64,000 nt of DNA, from the NCBI GenBank assembly GCA_902771725.1, contig CACXXT010000006.1:1-64000 (forward strand), written 5' to 3'. The DNA is from an uncultured Bacteroidales bacterium. GTDB taxonomy: Bacteria; Bacteroidota; Bacteroidia; Bacteroidales; Bacteroidaceae. This document shows, piece by piece, positions 60,911 to 64,000 of this stretch. Below the pieces are notes generated by a model. The model was not told the origin of the DNA, made no database searches, and was given only the letters and a program-made list of their open reading frames with translations. The position numbers were made by a program, and so were the translations under genes. The number at the start of each line of letters is the position of its first letter. The first letter of the stretch is position 1.

Positions 60911-62576
60911 TTCTCCTTATTCTCTCTCTGCCCAGAATATCTCGGAGATTGCCAAGTCCGACCCGCTCATCATTTCCGGAGCCATCGGCACACGCAACAC
61001 CTACCGCTATACCTCGGGAAGCAACAGCTATTCTTCGCCGTTGAGCAATGCACTGTTCCTGGACCTGAACATCTCGCTCTACGGTTTCAACATGCCCTTC
61101 TCGCTCTACTATAGCAACTCCAACCTGGACTTCTCCTATCCTCAGTTGTCACTGAGCATGACGCCGCAGTACAAGAACTGGACGGGTTACCTAGGACAGA
61201 ACAGCATGCCGTTCTCCAATTACGTCATGAATATGTCGTTCATGGGAGCAGGCGTGGAATATAATAGCAAAAGCTGGCACGCCGGAATCTTCTATGGCCG
61301 CCTGCACAAAGCCGTCAACGACGACCCCAATGACCCGTTGGCTCGCAGCCCGCAGTATAAACGCATGGCGTGGGGCTTCAAGGCGGGCTACGGCAATCGC
61401 AAGAACTACATAGACCTGTTCCTCCTGAAAGCCTACGATGTCGACGGTTCCGTCAACGACTACTGGCGAACGAAAATCAATGCCAAGGACAACATTATCA
61501 TTGGCTTGAAAGGCGCTTTGGCACCGCTGAAGTGGATGTCATTCACCGCCAATGCCGCGATGTCCGTCTTCAGTACCGACATCACCGCCGACCCTGTCAA
61601 GACCGGTGAAGCCACCAAGTGGGACAAGGTCTTCGATGTCCGCTATTCCTCGCTGATGCGTTTCGCGGGCGATGTGAGCATGAACCTTCGTTTCGCCGGC
61701 ATCGCTGCGCACCTCTCGTATAAGATGGTGCAACCGGACTATACTTCACTGGGTCTCAACTACATGGCCAACAACTACCATAGCTTGGGAGTCAATATGA
61801 GCACCAGCCTCTTCAAGAGAATCTCCCTTTCTGCCACCTTCTCAGGACAGGCGGACAACCTGACCAATCGTCAGATGTACACCACGCGCGGTTTTATATA
61901 TGGAATACACGCGAACGCGCGCCTGAACAATAATTTTAATATTGGAGCCAACTACAACGGCTACACGCAGGTGCAAGGCAACGGCACCGCCATTGTCCCC
62001 GACAGCACCCGTATCCATCGTCAGATGTCCAGCTACAGCCTGACACCCTCCTATTCCCTGGACAGGGAAACCTTGACGCATACAGCATCTCTTTCGTTGA
62101 ACCTCACCCAGAACCTCGACCGTAATCCCCATGCTACGGGCGAGAGCGATGTGACGACACGTGCCCTGGGTGCTTCCTACTGCATGGGGGTCAAGGACTG
62201 GGGCGTTGACTTCACCCTCAGCCTCAGTGACCAGCAGACCCGCGGCTACAATACCCGTTACCGCAGCGACATCGCTTCGCTCTCGGCCGGTCGCTCATTC
62301 CTCGAAGAAAACAACCTGCACGTCTCCTTGACGGGCAATATCGTATATAATGAGGTGTGGCATCAGTCCAAGAGCCTCTCTCTCGGCGGCAGTGCCTCTG
62401 CCAGCTATGTCCTCAAGAAGAATCATGCCTTCTCCGCCGCCATGAGTTTCAATAAGTATGGCGACGTCAACCTCTCGCGGCTGCGCAGCGACCTCGGCAA
62501 CATAGACTTCTCAGCCAGCCTGAACTACACCTACACCTTCGAGTGGAAGGCGATTACGCGAAAAGGAAATAATTAG
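60813..62576 (+). CDS. Predicted outer-membrane beta-barrel protein
   Basis: A 587-aa exported protein. The signal sequence is preceded by a basic n-region (MKSQRLHRIFSKGRLAGLLLRG) and ends SPYSLSAQ. The mature protein is almost wholly made of amphipathic strands (NALFLDLNISLYGFNMPFSLYYSNSNLDFSYPQLSLSMTPQY, YHSLGVNMSTSLFKRISLSATFSGQ, HVSLTGNIVYNEVWHQSKSLSLGGSASASYVL) and finishes with a YTYTFEW strand before a basic end. That points to a large barrel; no TonB plug or porin signature was seen. It lies 45 nt after the T9SS cargo gene and 11 nt before the next gene, so the three are probably an operon. Confidence 0.8.
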   Translation: MKSQRLHRIFSKGRLAGLLLRGVFLLFTLHSFISPYSLSAQNISEIAKSDPLIISGAIGTRNTYRYTSGSNSYSSPLSNALFLDLNISLYGFNMPFSLYYSNSNLDFSYPQLSLSMTPQYKNWTGYLGQNSMPFSNYVMNMSFMGAGVEYNSKSWHAGIFYGRLHKAVNDDPNDPLARSPQYKRMAWGFKAGYGNRKNYIDLFLLKAYDVDGSVNDYWRTKINAKDNIIIGLKGALAPLKWMSFTANAAMSVFSTDITADPVKTGEATKWDKVFDVRYSSLMRFAGDVSMNLRFAGIAAHLSYKMVQPDYTSLGLNYMANNYHSLGVNMSTSLFKRISLSATFSGQADNLTNRQMYTTRGFIYGIHANARLNNNFNIGANYNGYTQVQGNGTAIVPDSTRIHRQMSSYSLTPSYSLDRETLTHTASLSLNLTQNLDRNPHATGESDVTTRALGASYCMGVKDWGVDFTLSLSDQQTRGYNTRYRSDIASLSAGRSFLEENNLHVSLTGNIVYNEVWHQSKSLSLGGSASASYVLKKNHAFSAAMSFNKYGDVNLSRLRSDLGNIDFSASLNYTYTFEWKAITRKGNN

Positions 62577-62587
62577 TCAAAGACCCT

Positions 62588-64000
62588 ATGATGTATCCAA
62601 TGAAACTAGTCCGACGTCTTCTTCACAAGTATATACTCCCCTCCACGACAGGTGGTCTGAAGAGGGAACTATTACGTGTTCCTTCTGGAAGAGCTGGCAG
62701 GGGAGTGGGTCTGTTCTTTTTCCTCCTCATTCAACTGTCCACCTTCACCACCCGTCTTTCCACATGTATGGCTCAGGAAGTGATGGTGACGGTGACGCCT
62801 GTCCAACAGGTGTTGCCGCCCCAGGTCTTCCTCTATGTCTTCAACACTGGAGCCTACTTCAATATCACCCTGACGAACCTGACCGACGAGGTGCAGGATG
62901 TTTATCTGGGTTTCCAGATCGACCAGACGATGCCGGACAACGGTCTCTCCATCTCCACGCCTCCCAAGCGCCAGCCAGCCCGCCCGTATTCCATCCCTGC
63001 CAAGGGCGCCTGTCAGCTCTCGCTGGTCGAGATGAACGAGATGTTCAAACACATACCCCTGAGCGAGGTGAATGCTCCGCAGGATCTCTTCACGAACTAC
63101 ACCAACGGTTCCTTCGGCCTGTTGCCCGAAGGCCTGTACCAGGTGCATCTGACGGCGTATAAGTGGCACCAGCCCGCCTTCGCCACGCCGCAGGCTGCCA
63201 GCAGCCCAGAGGATGGCATCGGTTTCTTCAATATCTGCTATAATGCCCAGGCGCCGAAGTTCCTGACGCCCGTGAACATGGACTTCGCCAAGGACGACAG
63301 CGACATCGCTGACGTAGATCCCCTGTCGCCCATCTTCACATGGACTCCTCCCGTGGTGGTCTGCAACCCCACGGCCACCACTTTCGAGTACAACTTCACC
63401 GTCGTCGAAATGCTTCCCATGCAGGATGCCGACGATGCCGTGCGCAAGGGAGCCACGTTCTATAAGGCTTCCGGGCTCACACAGCCGCAGTGCGTTATCC
63501 CGCAGGATTACATCCGCAACATGAATCCGAAGAGCACCTATGTCGCTTGGGTGCAGGCTGTGAACAAGAACAAGTCCGGTGGTGAGATTACCTATTTGCA
63601 GATTGAGAACAACGGCCGCAGCGACCTGAAACTCTTCCGCATCAAGACCTCGGACCAGGTGGATGACAACAAGAAGCAAGATGAGGACGACGAAGAGGAT
63701 GACAAAGAAAAGGAACAGGATGAGGAAGATGATATCGAAGGTATATTCAGCTTCAGTGACATCGAGGCTGCGATTGACCCGACGAAGGAATACACCTACC
63801 GAGTACCCCAGATTACGACTCCTTACTTCTCGGATCCCACAATTGTCCGCAAGCTGTTTGTGAACGAGGACATCAACGTGGAGTGGGACGGCGTCTATCA
63901 CCTCGGCGGTCCTGGTCAGGAACCGGACACGCTGGAGTTCGCCTATACGGTTCAGCTCTTCAACGGCGGACAGGTGGCGGACAAGTCTGCTGCGTTGGCT
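62588..64000 (+). CDS. Large secreted protein, N-terminal part only (possibly TANFOR-type)
   Basis: About 471 codons from the ATG at 62588 remain open to the window edge. An unusually long basic stretch (about 40 residues) comes before the hydrophobic core (GVGLFFFLLIQLSTF) and a likely cleavage before AQEVMVTVTPVQQVLPPQV. The next part (VFNTGAYFNITLTNLTDEVQDVYLGFQID, SPIFTWTPPVVVCNPTATTFEYNFTVVEM, STYVAWVQAVNKN) consists of fibronectin-like beta-domains. An acidic run (VDDNKKQDEDDEEDDKE) interrupts them near residue 360. The organisation resembles the very long TANFOR proteins of Bacteroidales, but that assignment is tentative. Two later ATGs (62591, 62600) are possible starts. Confidence 0.75.
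   Translation, partial: MMYPMKLVRRLLHKYILPSTTGGLKRELLRVPSGRAGRGVGLFFFLLIQLSTFTTRLSTCMAQEVMVTVTPVQQVLPPQVFLYVFNTGAYFNITLTNLTDEVQDVYLGFQIDQTMPDNGLSISTPPKRQPARPYSIPAKGACQLSLVEMNEMFKHIPLSEVNAPQDLFTNYTNGSFGLLPEGLYQVHLTAYKWHQPAFATPQAASSPEDGIGFFNICYNAQAPKFLTPVNMDFAKDDSDIADVDPLSPIFTWTPPVVVCNPTATTFEYNFTVVEMLPMQDADDAVRKGATFYKASGLTQPQCVIPQDYIRNMNPKSTYVAWVQAVNKNKSGGEITYLQIENNGRSDLKLFRIKTSDQVDDNKKQDEDDEEDDKEKEQDEEDDIEGIFSFSDIEAAIDPTKEYTYRVPQITTPYFSDPTIVRKLFVNEDINVEWDGVYHLGGPGQEPDTLEFAYTVQLFNGGQVADKSAALA

Noticed and set aside
62672..63901. A 409-codon frame antisense to the last surface gene
   Set aside because: The plus-strand frame has an export signal and beta-domain motifs; the minus frame has none.

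Overview
The window is chromosome from a member of the Bacteroidota, most likely a Prevotella-like Bacteroidales with a fairly GC-rich genome. The reasons are a SusC/SusD pair, an LpxC-FabZ fusion, the (A)GENTYALAA tmRNA tag, promoters of the TTTG-N19/20-TAnnTTTG type, several short Prevotella-style type IX secretion (T9SS) C-terminal tails ending in lysine or arginine, and families such as DUF3256, DUF4421, DUF5715 and AraC-TPR hybrid regulators. Assignments rest on motif recognition by eye; no database search was possible.

Layout. (1) 1-12.2 kb, minus strand: a glycan-uptake-like block made of a large FAS1-domain lipoprotein, SusC, SusD (cut by the window edge), a GH128-like secreted hydrolase and a GH43-like hydrolase. 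(2) 12.3-21.6 kb, minus strand: housekeeping and envelope genes, namely a PIF1-like helicase with a TPR-like tail, PBP1A, MiaA, a pRiA4b ORF-3-like protein, LpxA, LpxC-FabZ and LpxD. (3) 21.7-24.6 kb: an isolated BT4734/VapE-type primase-helicase and a repeat-rich non-coding stretch. (4) 24.6-35.0 kb, minus strand: pyrF, a DUF4153 membrane protein, prfA, a tRNA-Val, purM, lemA, a TPM-domain protein, aroE, menG/ubiE, purC and phoH. (5) 35.1-43.7 kb, plus strand: a DUF5715 protein, a Gly-rich secreted protein, two T9SS-tailed secreted proteins (OB-fold/DUF6359 and endonuclease I), truA, a DMT transporter, DUF3256 and DUF4421. (6) 43.9-55.5 kb, minus strand: a compact exopolysaccharide/capsule operon (Wza-like, Wzz-like, Wzx, nitroreductase-like, Wzy, pyruvyl transferase, WbsX-like, two GT2). 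(7) 55.6-56.5 kb: ssrA (tmRNA) followed by a tandem array that repeats its 3' tip. (8) 56.5-64 kb: an AraC-TPR regulator divergent from a three-gene surface-protein set (T9SS cargo, outer-membrane barrel, large secreted protein running off the end).

The observations most worth following are: a 161-bp tandem repeat that starts inside the tmRNA 3' end and folds into several hairpins; a shared palindromic element inserted in frame into two conserved genes (the helicase and aroE), with a different hairpin insert in truA; a 101-bp nested inverted repeat enclosing the pyrF terminator; degenerate 7-9 bp repeat tracts sitting on start or stop codons at four gene junctions; and the AraC-TPR/surface-protein locus with operator-like TTACAA repeats. 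None of these is proven to be a new system; each can be tested by the comparisons named.
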